Assembly (NCBI RefSeq): GCF_011752975.1 | Contig: NZ_VWWP01000012.1 | Location: forward strand, 1 to 64,000 | Length of the DNA: 64,000 nt | Direction: 5' to 3' | Source: Chryseobacterium sp. Tr-659 | GTDB taxonomy: Bacteria > Bacteroidota > Bacteroidia > Flavobacteriales > Weeksellaceae | In this document: piece by piece, positions 1 to 7,897 of the stretch | Layout of the letters: each line of letters starts with the position of its first letter | Position numbering within the stretch: position 1 is the first letter of the stretch | The notes under the pieces: generated by a model | Seen by the model: the letters and a program-made list of their open reading frames with translations, nothing else | The model's database searches: none | Told to the model about the DNA's origin: nothing | Translations under genes and position numbers: made by a program

Positions 1-110
1 TCTAGCCCTGATAGAAATGGTTACCCCGCAGTAAACAAGGGACAGCTCTTGGTCTTGATGCGGGAACAACGGCGCGAGGAGTAGAAATGGATAGCAGGAA
101 ATAGCTCCTG
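1..110 (+). ncRNA. possible structured RNA element (Flavo-1-like), 5' part may lie outside the window
   Basis: No ORF occupies this stretch. It is richer in G and C than the surrounding intergenic DNA and has nested complementary segments: CCCGCA at 25-30 pairs with TGCGGG at 59-64, and AGGAG at 77-81 pairs with CTCCT at 105-109. The phrases TAGCCCTGATAGAAATGG and GTAGAAATGGATAGCAGG resemble, from memory, a multicopy intergenic element of flavobacterial genomes, possibly the Flavo-1 RNA motif. That name is recollection, not a search result. It could instead be the tail of a transcript entering from the left. Confidence 0.4.
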
Positions 111-121
111 AATAAAAAAGG

Positions 122-150
122 AAAGGTTACCTCTATTATAGGTAACCTTT
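122..150 (-). terminator. intrinsic terminator
   Basis: Perfect 10-bp stem, AAAGGTTACC (122-131) with GGTAACCTTT (141-150), and a 9-nt loop. On the minus strand it is followed by a T-rich run (CCTTTTTTATT), so it suits the end of the unit finishing at 215. Confidence 0.75.
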
Positions 151-214
151 ATATTATATATTATAAAGAATTTATTTTTGCAGAACTCTTGTTTAACTGT
201 TGTTATAATAAGTT

Positions 215-895
215 CTAATCTTTTTTTATTTCTTTATAAATTACACTTAGAAATTCTGCATAGGACTTTTCAAGGCCGATAATATCTCCTGATTTAAGAT
301 TCAGTCCTCCTACCCCTGTATTATCCGGTTTAACTTTTAAAGACGAAATCTGAAAATATAAATTATCATCGTTAGCTTTTGGCTGAACCTTTACTGTGGA
401 ACCTAAAAGTTTTTTGGTTGAAATGGTATAAATTTCTCCGGGTACAATTTTTAATTTAAAAAATGATCTGGGAGACAAAATATAGTCTTTACGGTTAATG
501 TTTATTTTCTGATCTTTTTCCGAAGACGCAAATACATACATTTCCCCATTCTTAACGGCCAATTTTTCTTTAGGTGTATAGTAAAGGGCAATTTTATAGT
601 TTGCAGCATTGAATGCCTGCGGAGTTCCATCAACATTTTCAAAAGGCTTCAATGCAAATGTATTGGCACCAATTTCTTTTGCTTTTTTATACACCAGAGA
701 AAAAACAAGCGCATCATCTTTTGAAAAGCCCTGAACTTCTACTTCTCCCAGGTAGGTAGCTTCTGCCGCATCTTCTTTTTTATAGAAGAATTTATCTTTA
801 TTATCATTGGTTTTTTCAACTTTAGTAAGATAAACATTTTGTGCATTGCAAAGCTGAACACACCATAAAGAAAGAATGATTACTATATTTTTCAT
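215..895 (-). CDS. secreted protein of unknown function
   Basis: A 226-residue protein with a clear N-terminal signal peptide (MKN, hydrophobic stretch, cleavage after CNAQ near residue 19), so it is exported. The mature part is lysine-rich. It holds no catalytic motif I recognise and no T9SS tail or lipobox. It starts 6 nt after the reductase stop and ends before the hairpin at 122-150, so it looks like the last gene of a three-gene unit (thioesterase, reductase, this gene). No function is assigned; an envelope or periplasmic role is inferred from the signal peptide only. Confidence 0.8.
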   Translation of the reverse strand: MKNIVIILSLWCVQLCNAQNVYLTKVEKTNDNKDKFFYKKEDAAEATYLGEVEVQGFSKDDALVFSLVYKKAKEIGANTFALKPFENVDGTPQAFNAANYKIALYYTPKEKLAVKNGEMYVFASSEKDQKININRKDYILSPRSFFKLKIVPGEIYTISTKKLLGSTVKVQPKANDDNLYFQISSLKVKPDNTGVGGLNLKSGDIIGLEKSYAEFLSVIYKEIKKD

Positions 896-901
896 ATCTA
901 A

Positions 902-1765
902 TTATTGTTGTGAAAGTGTACCTACACATTCTTCAAGGCTATTCTCCCAATGTTTAGGTTCAATATTGTAGGTTTCCTCTATTTTGTCCAAAGACATTGT
1001 ACTTCTTACTGGTCTTTTGGCTGGAGTTGGATATTGCTCTGTTGTTAAAGGTTTTAATTTTACCGGAGATCTTGAAAACTCAGCGATTTTTTTTGCAAAC
1101 TCGAACCATGTTGTCTCAGGATAGTTTGAAAAGTGAAATATTCCAAAGGTTTTCTTCGGAGCTTCGATAATTTTCATGATGGCTTCTGCAAGATCGTTGG
1201 CATTGGTTGGTTGCCCAAACTGATCGGCAACAATTCCAAGTTCTTCTTTTTGCGAGAACAGATTCAGCATTGTTTTCACAAAATTCTTATTAAATTCAGA
1301 ATAAAGCCAAGATGTTCTGATTATAATTGTTTTAGGATTGATTTCTAATGCCAGCTCCTCTCCTTTTCTTTTGGATTCTCCGTACACGCCTATTGGATTG
1401 GTAAAGTCATCTTCAGAATAAGGGAGATTTGTGCTTCCATCAAAAACATAGTCTGTAGAAACATGAATCAAAATGGATTTGTAGTCTGTACAGGCTTGGG
1501 CAAGATGAGCTACTCCATCTGCATTTACAGCAAAAGCCTTTTCTTTTTCTTTTTCCGCCAGATCAACAGCTGTGTAGGCAGAAGCATTGATACAGTAATC
1601 CGGTTTGTTATCATAAAAAAAATCATTTACCTGCTCCTCGTTTGTAATATCTAATGTTGCAGAATCTGTGAATAAGAATTCATATTGATGTTCAAAATCG
1701 GGAGCTATTTTTCTAATGCAGTTCCCCAACTGTCCGTTGCTTCCTATTACTGCTATTTTTTTCAT
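902..1765 (-). CDS. rfbD: dTDP-4-dehydrorhamnose reductase
   Basis: RmlD/RfbD catalyses the last step of dTDP-L-rhamnose synthesis, NAD(P)H-dependent reduction of dTDP-4-dehydrorhamnose. The protein opens with the Rossmann motif IGSNGQLGN, has STDYVFDG and the short-chain dehydrogenase catalytic YGESKRKGE (YxxxK), and the family sequence RTSWLY. At 287 residues it has the usual family length. I chose ATG at 1765 because MKKIAVIGSNGQLG is the canonical beginning; an upstream in-frame start at 1810 would add 15 unconserved residues and overlap the thioesterase gene. The rmlA, B and C partners are not in the window. It probably feeds surface polysaccharide synthesis. Confidence 0.92.
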   Translation of the reverse strand: MKKIAVIGSNGQLGNCIRKIAPDFEHQYEFLFTDSATLDITNEEQVNDFFYDNKPDYCINASAYTAVDLAEKEKEKAFAVNADGVAHLAQACTDYKSILIHVSTDYVFDGSTNLPYSEDDFTNPIGVYGESKRKGEELALEINPKTIIIRTSWLYSEFNKNFVKTMLNLFSQKEELGIVADQFGQPTNANDLAEAIMKIIEAPKKTFGIFHFSNYPETTWFEFAKKIAEFSRSPVKLKPLTTEQYPTPAKRPVRSTMSLDKIEETYNIEPKHWENSLEECVGTLSQQ

Positions 1766-1793
1766 TTTTCTATTATTAATTTTTAAAATATGG

Positions 1794-2279
1794 TTATGAG
1801 TTTTTTGCATTCTGGGATCTTAAGAACTTAACTCTGGATTGGAAATCTTTCTGAATTAAATCTACATAAAACTTATCAAATATTTCTTTGATATCTTCCG
1901 GATGAATTTCAGATTTTCTTGTTTTTACATTGAAATAAATAACGGTAACCCAAAGTACGGCATGAATTGTTTTTTCATCCAGACTTTTCATTAGGATTTC
2001 AACCTTGGCAGTTCTATCCTGAACATCGATGGTCTTACTGCTAATAACCACTTGTGTATTATATCTTACTTCTTTCAGGTAGGCAATCTCATTTTGAATC
2101 GCAATCCATGTACACCCGGTTTTCTTTGTGTATTCTTCGTATGTAAATCCATAAAATGTTTCTACGTGGTCTTCTCTGGCATTGAACATATAATCCAGAT
2201 ATTTCACATTATTCAAATGCCCGATCGGATCACAATCACTAAACCTCACTTTTACCGTAGTTGATACTTCTTTTTCCAT
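1794..2279 (-). CDS. acyl-CoA thioesterase, hot-dog fold (YbgC/4HBT-like)
   Basis: A 161-residue single hot-dog protein. The catalytic loop VRFSDCDPIGHLNNVKYLDY carries the Asp of the 4-hydroxybenzoyl-CoA thioesterase type, followed by the long helix of the fold. Members hydrolyse acyl-CoA thioesters in the cytoplasm; the substrate cannot be read from sequence. It is the first gene of the unit leading to rfbD, with a 28-nt gap to the chosen rfbD start. Its own start lies just downstream of the terminator of the ompH genes (2296-2318), so it begins a new transcript. Confidence 0.85.
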   Translation of the reverse strand: MEKEVSTTVKVRFSDCDPIGHLNNVKYLDYMFNAREDHVETFYGFTYEEYTKKTGCTWIAIQNEIAYLKEVRYNTQVVISSKTIDVQDRTAKVEILMKSLDEKTIHAVLWVTVIYFNVKTRKSEIHPEDIKEIFDKFYVDLIQKDFQSRVKFLRSQNAKNS

Positions 2280-2295
2280 TCCGCAAAAATAAAAA

Positions 2296-2318
2296 AACCA
2301 CCTCTAAAAGAGATGGTT
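2296..2318 (-). terminator. intrinsic terminator of the bamA-ompH unit
   Basis: Stem AACCA/TGGTT extended by CTCT/AGAG with one internal mismatch and a short A loop. The minus strand continues with TTTTTTTATTTTTG. It lies about 30 nt after the second ompH stop and before the next start at 2279. Confidence 0.65.
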
Positions 2319-2348
2319 AGTTTTATAAATCTTTGTTAATTTGCGAAA

Positions 2349-2852
2349 TTACTGAATTCCCAGTTCTTTCTTTACAGCTGCTGTAGCATCTGCTCCTGCT
2401 TTGTAAAGGAATGCTGGTGAATTTGCATCCATAATGTAGTCGTATCCGTTAGCTTTTGCTACTTTTTCTACGGCATCATTTAATTTTTTCTCAATAGGTC
2501 CGAAAGCTACATCTTGTTTAGCTTGCAGATCTTTTTGAGCCTTATCCTGCATTTGAGCTATTTCTTCTTGAATTTTTTGTAATTCAGCTTCTCTAGCTTT
2601 GTTTTCGTCTGCAGTTTTCTTAGGAGCTTCTTCAGTATACTGCTTTAATTTAGCTTGTCCAGCATCTGCTTTTTTCTTAATCTCAGCTTGTTTTGTATCT
2701 AAGAATGTTTTAAGATCAGCATCTGCTTTTTTCTTTTCAGGCATAGCATTAAGAACTCCCATTACATCTAAAGTAGCAATTTTTTGAGCTTTTGCCATAC
2801 CTACAGACACAACCATCATCACTGCTGCAAATAATACACTTAATTTTTTCAT
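2349..2852 (-). CDS. OmpH/Skp family periplasmic chaperone
   Basis: A 167-residue protein with a signal peptide (cleavage after VGMAKA), a short beta segment IATLDVMGVLNAMPE, then a long charged helix pair rich in K, A, E and Q (about residues 40-130), and a return segment ANGYDYIMDANSPAFLY. This is the Skp arrangement, in which coiled-coil tentacles hold unfolded outer-membrane proteins in the periplasm. It follows a paralogue and bamA on the same strand, the classic neighbourhood. Being last in the unit, it is followed by the hairpin at 2296-2318. Confidence 0.92.
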   Translation of the reverse strand: MKKLSVLFAAVMMVVSVGMAKAQKIATLDVMGVLNAMPEKKKADADLKTFLDTKQAEIKKKADAGQAKLKQYTEEAPKKTADENKAREAELQKIQEEIAQMQDKAQKDLQAKQDVAFGPIEKKLNDAVEKVAKANGYDYIMDANSPAFLYKAGADATAAVKKELGIQ

Positions 2853-2917
2853 AATTGGTAAATAAATAATTTAATTTGTTTTTAGATTTTAAATTGTAGC
2901 AAAAGTTAATTTATAAA

Positions 2918-3469
2918 TTATTTTTTGCTTTTGCTATTAGTTTTATCTTTTGAAGAACTTCCTTTCAATAAGACATCCAATACTTTTTCTGAGTAATCGT
3001 ATCTTTTCTCAACAATCAGTACATTATTCCTTGTTTTATCAAGAAGTATGCCTAATCCATTTTTTGTACGTACGGTTTCCATAGCGCTCCAGATCTGATC
3101 CTGGAAAGGCTGTACAAGATTGGTTCTCAGCTTTGTAATTTCTCCGTTTGTTCCAAAACGTAAGCTTGTTGTAGTTTTGATATTTTTATCAAGATCCATT
3201 ACTTCTTTTTCTCTAAGCTTAAGCTGATCTCCAATCAACAAAACTTTTTCACTTTCAAATGCAGCCTTTTTTCTTTCATATTCAGACTGAAGGCTCTGAA
3301 GTTCTGATTCCCAGGTATCAATCTGTGCGTTCAATCTTGCTTCGGCTTCTTTATATTGAGGTAATTTATCCAAAATATACTCGGTATCTACCACGCCTAT
3401 TTTCTGGGCATTGCTAAGCCCGAAAAATAGAAGCAATACGAATGTGAAAGTTAATTTAAAGTGCTTCAT
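2918..3469 (-). CDS. OmpH/Skp family periplasmic chaperone
   Basis: A 183-residue Skp-like protein: signal peptide ending GLSNAQ, IGVVDTEYILDKLPQYKEAE, then a long heptad-like charged helix (about residues 45-110) and the C-terminal NGLGILLDK segment. The tail is unusually basic and serine-rich (KDKTNSKSKK). It sits 10 nt downstream of bamA and 65 nt upstream of a second ompH copy, so both are probably transcribed with bamA and act on outer-membrane protein precursors. Two tandem ompH genes behind bamA are common in Flavobacteriia. Confidence 0.92.
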   Translation of the reverse strand: MKHFKLTFTFVLLLFFGLSNAQKIGVVDTEYILDKLPQYKEAEARLNAQIDTWESELQSLQSEYERKKAAFESEKVLLIGDQLKLREKEVMDLDKNIKTTTSLRFGTNGEITKLRTNLVQPFQDQIWSAMETVRTKNGLGILLDKTRNNVLIVEKRYDYSEKVLDVLLKGSSSKDKTNSKSKK

Positions 3470-3479
3470 ATCTGTGCAA

Positions 3480-6014
3480 TTATAGTGTTTGGTTCATCAG
3501 GAAGTGGTTACGCCATCCGGACTTGTCTCCAGATAATGTTTTATCAAGACCAAGGGCAAAGTCAAATCCAATTAATCCAAATGCTCCCATATAAACTCTT
3601 ACTCCTACCCCAACTGATCTTTTCAGCTGGAACGGGCTGTAAGTACTCCATGAATTCCATACGTTACCACCTTCAGCAAATGTTAGTGCATAAATTTTTG
3701 CTGTCTGGCTCATTGAGATCGGATATCTCAATTCTAAAGTAAATCTGTTATAGATTGTACCTCCTCCTTTTTGTGTAATATCTTCAGCCTGACCTCCTTC
3801 TGTAGTGGCATTTTCATAACCTCTTAAAGGGATCAATTCTCTACCGTCATATCTACCACCGAATAAACCTGTTCCTCCCATATAGAATCTTTCAAATGGC
3901 GGAGCTCCCAGGTTGCTGTTATATCCATCCATGAATCCCATTTCTGCGGAAGATCTTAAGACAAGTTTTCCAATGATTTCATTGTAGACATCTGCTTTAA
4001 ACTTGATCTTATAGAATTCCATCCACTTATATTTGTCAATTGGTGACATTGTAGAATAGTCTTTCTTCTTGAACAATGAATAAGGCGGAGTCAGTTTCGC
4101 AGAAAGTTCGATATTGGATCCCATTGTAGGGAAGATCGGGTCGATACCTGCCGAGTTTCTGCTCAATCCCAGATTGACACTGAAGTTATTGGCCGTACCA
4201 TTATATTCTGTTGTATCTCCAAACTGGAACGGATAGTTATTGAAGTCATACTTCTGGAACTGTATTCCTGTATATAGTGAGAAGTAATCATCCGGCCAGT
4301 TCAATAATCTGTTTAATCCTAGTGATGCAGAGAAAATGTTTAGTTTCTGTGCGCTTCCGTATTGATCTGTATATCTTACTCTTGAATTGTTCAAACTTAC
4401 AGAAAGGGCTGTCGGCCTTGTTCCAAACAACCAAGGTTCTGTAAATGATACTCCATAGTTTTGGAAATATTGTCCTGCCTGAACCTGAATAGAGAAGGTT
4501 TGCCCATCTCCCTGAGGTACTGGTTTAAAATCTTTAAACTTAAGGAAATTCTTTAGTGAGAAGTTGTTAAAAGTCAAACCTAAAGTACCGATAAAGCTGT
4601 TACCTCCGTAACCTGCTTGTAACTGTACCTGAGATGATCCTTTTTCTACTAATTTCCAGTTGATATCAACGGTATTATCCTGTTGGTTTGGCTGAATATC
4701 CTGTCCGATCTGCTGAGGATCGAAGAAAGACATCCCTGCTAAATCAAAATAAGTTCTTTTGATCTCTGTTTTTTTGAACAGCTCTCCTGGTTTTGTTCTA
4801 AGTGATCTAAGGATAACGTGGTCATGGGTTGTAGTATTTCCCTGCCATGTTACTTTATTCCAGGTTGCCTGTTCACCTTCATTGATTCTGATCTCAAGGT
4901 TTACGGCATCTCCTGACACCGATTTTTCAACAGGTGTTACATTAGAGAAAAGGTATCCGTTATTCATGTAAACGGATTTGATATCAGAGTCATCTTCTTT
5001 ACCGCCATCTTCTCCCACTTTTTTGTTGAATCCGACAGCATCGTAAATATCTCCTTTTTTATATCCTAAAAGTCTTTGTAAATATTCTGTAGAGTATACT
5101 GTATTCCCTGTAAACGTTACGTCTCCGATATAATACTTCTTACCCTCGTTCAATTTTACATTGATCTCGTAGTTATTTTTCTTATTTCTCCATACTGAGT
5201 CAGAAACAATTTTTGCATCTCTGTATCCTAAAGAGTTATAATAGCTGATAAGGCTTTGCTTATCCTCCTGATATTTATCTTCAATGAATTTTGAGGATTT
5301 TAAAATACCACCGATACCGAAACGTTTCTGTTTGGTTTCCTTGAATGCTTTATTTCTAAGCTTTCTGTCTGTAACGGTTTCATTTCCTTCAAACTCGATA
5401 TGATCGATCTTGATTCTTTTGCCCTTATCTACATTGATTGTCCAGTCTACCAATGCAGGATCTCCGGCATTTACCTTGTCCTGAATAGTGATTTTGGCAT
5501 CGGCAAAACCTTTTTTGATGTAGTCTTTCGGAATATTAGTTTTCAGACTTGAAACTAAGTTCTGTGTGATTTTAGTTCCCGGCTTAAGGTTGTTATCCTT
5601 CGCCAGTTTTTCACTTTTAGATTTACCGATACCTTTTCCTGCAAATTTCACTTCACCAAGTTCCTTCAGATCCTGTAAGTAAAATTTCAGAACGATAGTC
5701 TGACCTTCAATGCTTTGAACGTAAACTTCCACTTCAGAAAAAGATTGGGTGTCCCAAAGTTTTTTAACAGCATTGCTGATTTTCTGTCCCGGAATGTCTA
5801 CACTTTCTCCTTTCGACAAGCCTGTAAATCTTAAGATCTGAGCTGGTGTATATTTTTTTACCCCATCTACAACAATGTCTTTCAGTGTATAGGTGCCTGC
5901 CTCATTTTCTGCATGTACAGCATTATTTACTTTTGTGCTGTCTTGTGGAGTTACTTGTCCATAAAAATGTGCAGAAGCAGCAAACATAATGATGGGTAAT
6001 AGTCTAAACTTCAT
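3480..6014 (-). CDS. bamA: outer membrane protein assembly factor BamA
   Basis: An 844-residue Omp85 protein that folds and inserts outer-membrane beta-barrel proteins. After the signal peptide (MKFRLLPIIMFAASAHFYGQ) come tandem POTRA domains, roughly residues 40-430, recognisable from repeated segments such as IDHIEFEGNETV and IGDVTFTGNTVY. The 16-strand surface-antigen barrel follows from about 450, with FYMGGTGLFGGRYDGRELIPLRGY near the barrel signature. The final residue is Leu (MNQTL) rather than the usual Phe. Its length is normal for Bacteroidetes. It lies between uppS and two ompH genes, a conserved envelope-biogenesis order. Confidence 0.96.
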   Translation of the reverse strand: MKFRLLPIIMFAASAHFYGQVTPQDSTKVNNAVHAENEAGTYTLKDIVVDGVKKYTPAQILRFTGLSKGESVDIPGQKISNAVKKLWDTQSFSEVEVYVQSIEGQTIVLKFYLQDLKELGEVKFAGKGIGKSKSEKLAKDNNLKPGTKITQNLVSSLKTNIPKDYIKKGFADAKITIQDKVNAGDPALVDWTINVDKGKRIKIDHIEFEGNETVTDRKLRNKAFKETKQKRFGIGGILKSSKFIEDKYQEDKQSLISYYNSLGYRDAKIVSDSVWRNKKNNYEINVKLNEGKKYYIGDVTFTGNTVYSTEYLQRLLGYKKGDIYDAVGFNKKVGEDGGKEDDSDIKSVYMNNGYLFSNVTPVEKSVSGDAVNLEIRINEGEQATWNKVTWQGNTTTHDHVILRSLRTKPGELFKKTEIKRTYFDLAGMSFFDPQQIGQDIQPNQQDNTVDINWKLVEKGSSQVQLQAGYGGNSFIGTLGLTFNNFSLKNFLKFKDFKPVPQGDGQTFSIQVQAGQYFQNYGVSFTEPWLFGTRPTALSVSLNNSRVRYTDQYGSAQKLNIFSASLGLNRLLNWPDDYFSLYTGIQFQKYDFNNYPFQFGDTTEYNGTANNFSVNLGLSRNSAGIDPIFPTMGSNIELSAKLTPPYSLFKKKDYSTMSPIDKYKWMEFYKIKFKADVYNEIIGKLVLRSSAEMGFMDGYNSNLGAPPFERFYMGGTGLFGGRYDGRELIPLRGYENATTEGGQAEDITQKGGGTIYNRFTLELRYPISMSQTAKIYALTFAEGGNVWNSWSTYSPFQLKRSVGVGVRVYMGAFGLIGFDFALGLDKTLSGDKSGWRNHFLMNQTL

Positions 6015-6042
6015 TTTATCGAGTCTTTCTTTTCTTAAATTT

Positions 6043-6792
6043 TTATTGGCTTTTTATCTGCTCACCGGTTAACCCGTATCTTCTTTCTTTGTTTTGATAA
6101 TCAACAATACATTGGAAGAAAATATCTTTGGTGAAATCCGGCCATAGAACATTTAAAAACTGTAATTCTGCATAAGCAATCTGCCAAAGAAGAAAATTGC
6201 TTATTCTTATTTCGCCGCTGGTTCTGATGAGCAAATCTACAGGAGGAAAATCTTTTGTATAAAGATAGCTCTCAAATAGGTTTTCATTAATATTCTCTAT
6301 CTCTACTTTTCCTTCTTTTACATCAGAACTAATATTTTTAACGGCTTCCAGTATTTCATTTTGTGAGCCATAGCTTATAGCCAATACAAGGTTTCCTTTT
6401 GTGTTTTCTTTTGTAAGATCTACCACACGCAGCAGCTGATCTTTTACCAAAGGAGGAAGCTTATCAAGGTTTCCTATAACATGCATTCTCAATCCTTTAC
6501 TGAAGATCTCTTCTGCTTCAAGCAGTAAGGTTTCTACCAGCAGATTCATAAGTGTGTTCACTTCTTCTGCCGGACGGCTCCAGTTTTCTGAAGAGAATGT
6601 ATACAATGTTAAATAAGGGATATTAATCTCATTGCATGCATTAATTGCATTTCTCACAGCATTAATGGCATTCTTGTGACCGAAAGTTCTTTCCTCGCCA
6701 CGAGATTTTGCCCATCTTCCATTGCCATCCATAATGATAGCTACGTGTTTTGGTAAATTCTCAGAATTTATTTTTTCTTTAATCAACGACAT
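6043..6792 (-). CDS. uppS: undecaprenyl diphosphate synthase (di-trans,poly-cis)
   Basis: A cis-prenyltransferase that condenses farnesyl diphosphate with eight isopentenyl units to give the C55 carrier for peptidoglycan and polysaccharides. The signature HVAIIMDGNGRWAKSRG places the catalytic Asp near residue 22. TLYTFSSENWSRP and LLIRTSGEIRISNFLLWQ are the other conserved blocks, and 249 residues is the family size. I chose ATG at 6792, one base after the upstream gene's stop codon; a GTG at 6801 would add three residues and overlap that gene. It lies between the DUF6089-like gene and bamA. The C55 product also serves the WecA-like enzyme at 11322-12440. Confidence 0.96.
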   Translation of the reverse strand: MSLIKEKINSENLPKHVAIIMDGNGRWAKSRGEERTFGHKNAINAVRNAINACNEINIPYLTLYTFSSENWSRPAEEVNTLMNLLVETLLLEAEEIFSKGLRMHVIGNLDKLPPLVKDQLLRVVDLTKENTKGNLVLAISYGSQNEILEAVKNISSDVKEGKVEIENINENLFESYLYTKDFPPVDLLIRTSGEIRISNFLLWQIAYAELQFLNVLWPDFTKDIFFQCIVDYQNKERRYGLTGEQIKSQ

Positions 6793-6793
6793 A

Positions 6794-7684
6794 TTATTCA
6801 CAATAACATGGAGGTCTTCCGAACGAATATGTAAGACCTAAACTGAAAGTATTCATCCAGTCATTAGATCTTTCATCTCCAATATTTCTCTTTTTAATAA
6901 ACTCTGCTTCTCTTTCTTTAGAAACCGCATAATAATTTCCTGACTGCAATAATGAAGCTCCTGTTGAAGGATCCAAAATATCAGCATTATAGGAAGTTTT
7001 TACATCTTTGGAAAGGATCTTACTGTGATCCAACTGATCCGTCAATGTATATCTGAATGTAGCTTCTGCAAATATCGCCCATGAGTGGTTAAATTTATAT
7101 TTCAAACCTACTCCGAAGGGAATATGCATTGTTACTTTTTTCCCTAAAGAATAATCTGTTCTGGTTGTGAAATCCAGTTCATTGGTTGGAGCCATTGCCA
7201 CGCCATCTGCATCTCTTCTGAAGTCATTCACAAGAGTTGCTTTAGGAGCATCAAACATTAAAGCACCGATACCTCCGAAAATATAAGGACTTAACATGCC
7301 CATCTGTTCATTATTTACAGGAAAAAAGTTATATTCAAACATTAAACTTGCCTCATACACATTATTCTTTCCGTATGAGTTTCTATTTCTTCTGTAATCT
7401 TCTTTTGCCGCTTTATCACTAAACTGAACCTGATTATAACCTAAATCCAATCTAACAGTCTGATGCGGGTTAAAATTAAATCTGTATAACAACCCTCCAT
7501 AAAAAGGTATTCCCCAATCTGACACTCTGCTTAAATCCAACGGCTTTTGTAAAATATAATTTGTCCTTCCTACATCTCCCACTAGGTTACTCATACCTAG
7601 ACGAACTCCCAATTCGTTTCTTTGTGCTTTAACACTTACCACTCCAAGGAAGGCAAGGAAGCTAAACAATAATTTTCTATTCAT
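6794..7684 (-). CDS. outer membrane beta-barrel protein, DUF6089-like
   Basis: A 296-residue protein with a signal peptide ending in VSVKAQ, then NELGVRLGMSNLVGD and alternating amphipathic strands typical of a small outer-membrane barrel. It ends in an unusual cysteine-containing tail, PPCYCE. Proteins of this type (DUF6089) are commonly found upstream of uppS and bamA in Flavobacteriia; the function is not established. The start at 7684 is set by the signal peptide; an upstream in-frame start at 7729 would add 15 residues. TATATTTG on the minus strand at 7734-7727 matches the Bacteroidetes -7 consensus and may drive the operon. Confidence 0.82.
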   Translation of the reverse strand: MNRKLLFSFLAFLGVVSVKAQRNELGVRLGMSNLVGDVGRTNYILQKPLDLSRVSDWGIPFYGGLLYRFNFNPHQTVRLDLGYNQVQFSDKAAKEDYRRNRNSYGKNNVYEASLMFEYNFFPVNNEQMGMLSPYIFGGIGALMFDAPKATLVNDFRRDADGVAMAPTNELDFTTRTDYSLGKKVTMHIPFGVGLKYKFNHSWAIFAEATFRYTLTDQLDHSKILSKDVKTSYNADILDPSTGASLLQSGNYYAVSKEREAEFIKKRNIGDERSNDWMNTFSLGLTYSFGRPPCYCE

Positions 7685-7868
7685 AAAAGAATATGGATTT
7701 ATGGTTATTTTAAAATTTAATTTTTGCAAATATAAAACATTTTTATATTAATGATAATCTTAATGTTTAGTTAAAAATAAACAAAAAAACATAATTTGTT
7801 ATAAAGTAAACGACAAAGTGACGAAAATATTCTTTTTTTCGTAGTACGAAAATACATCAAGTATGAAA

Positions 7869-7891
7869 AAACCCCCATTAAATGAGGGTTT
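7869..7891 (-). terminator. intrinsic terminator of the polysaccharide export unit
   Basis: An 11-bp stem with one mismatch (7869-7879 with 7881-7891), followed on the minus strand by GGGTTTTTTCATAC. It lies immediately after the stop of the tyrosine kinase gene. Confidence 0.75.
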
Positions 7892-7897
7892 AATGCT

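Noticed and set aside
3461-3742. Plus-strand ORF opposite bamA/ompH
   Set aside because: Antisense shadow of strongly conserved genes, no homologous motif.
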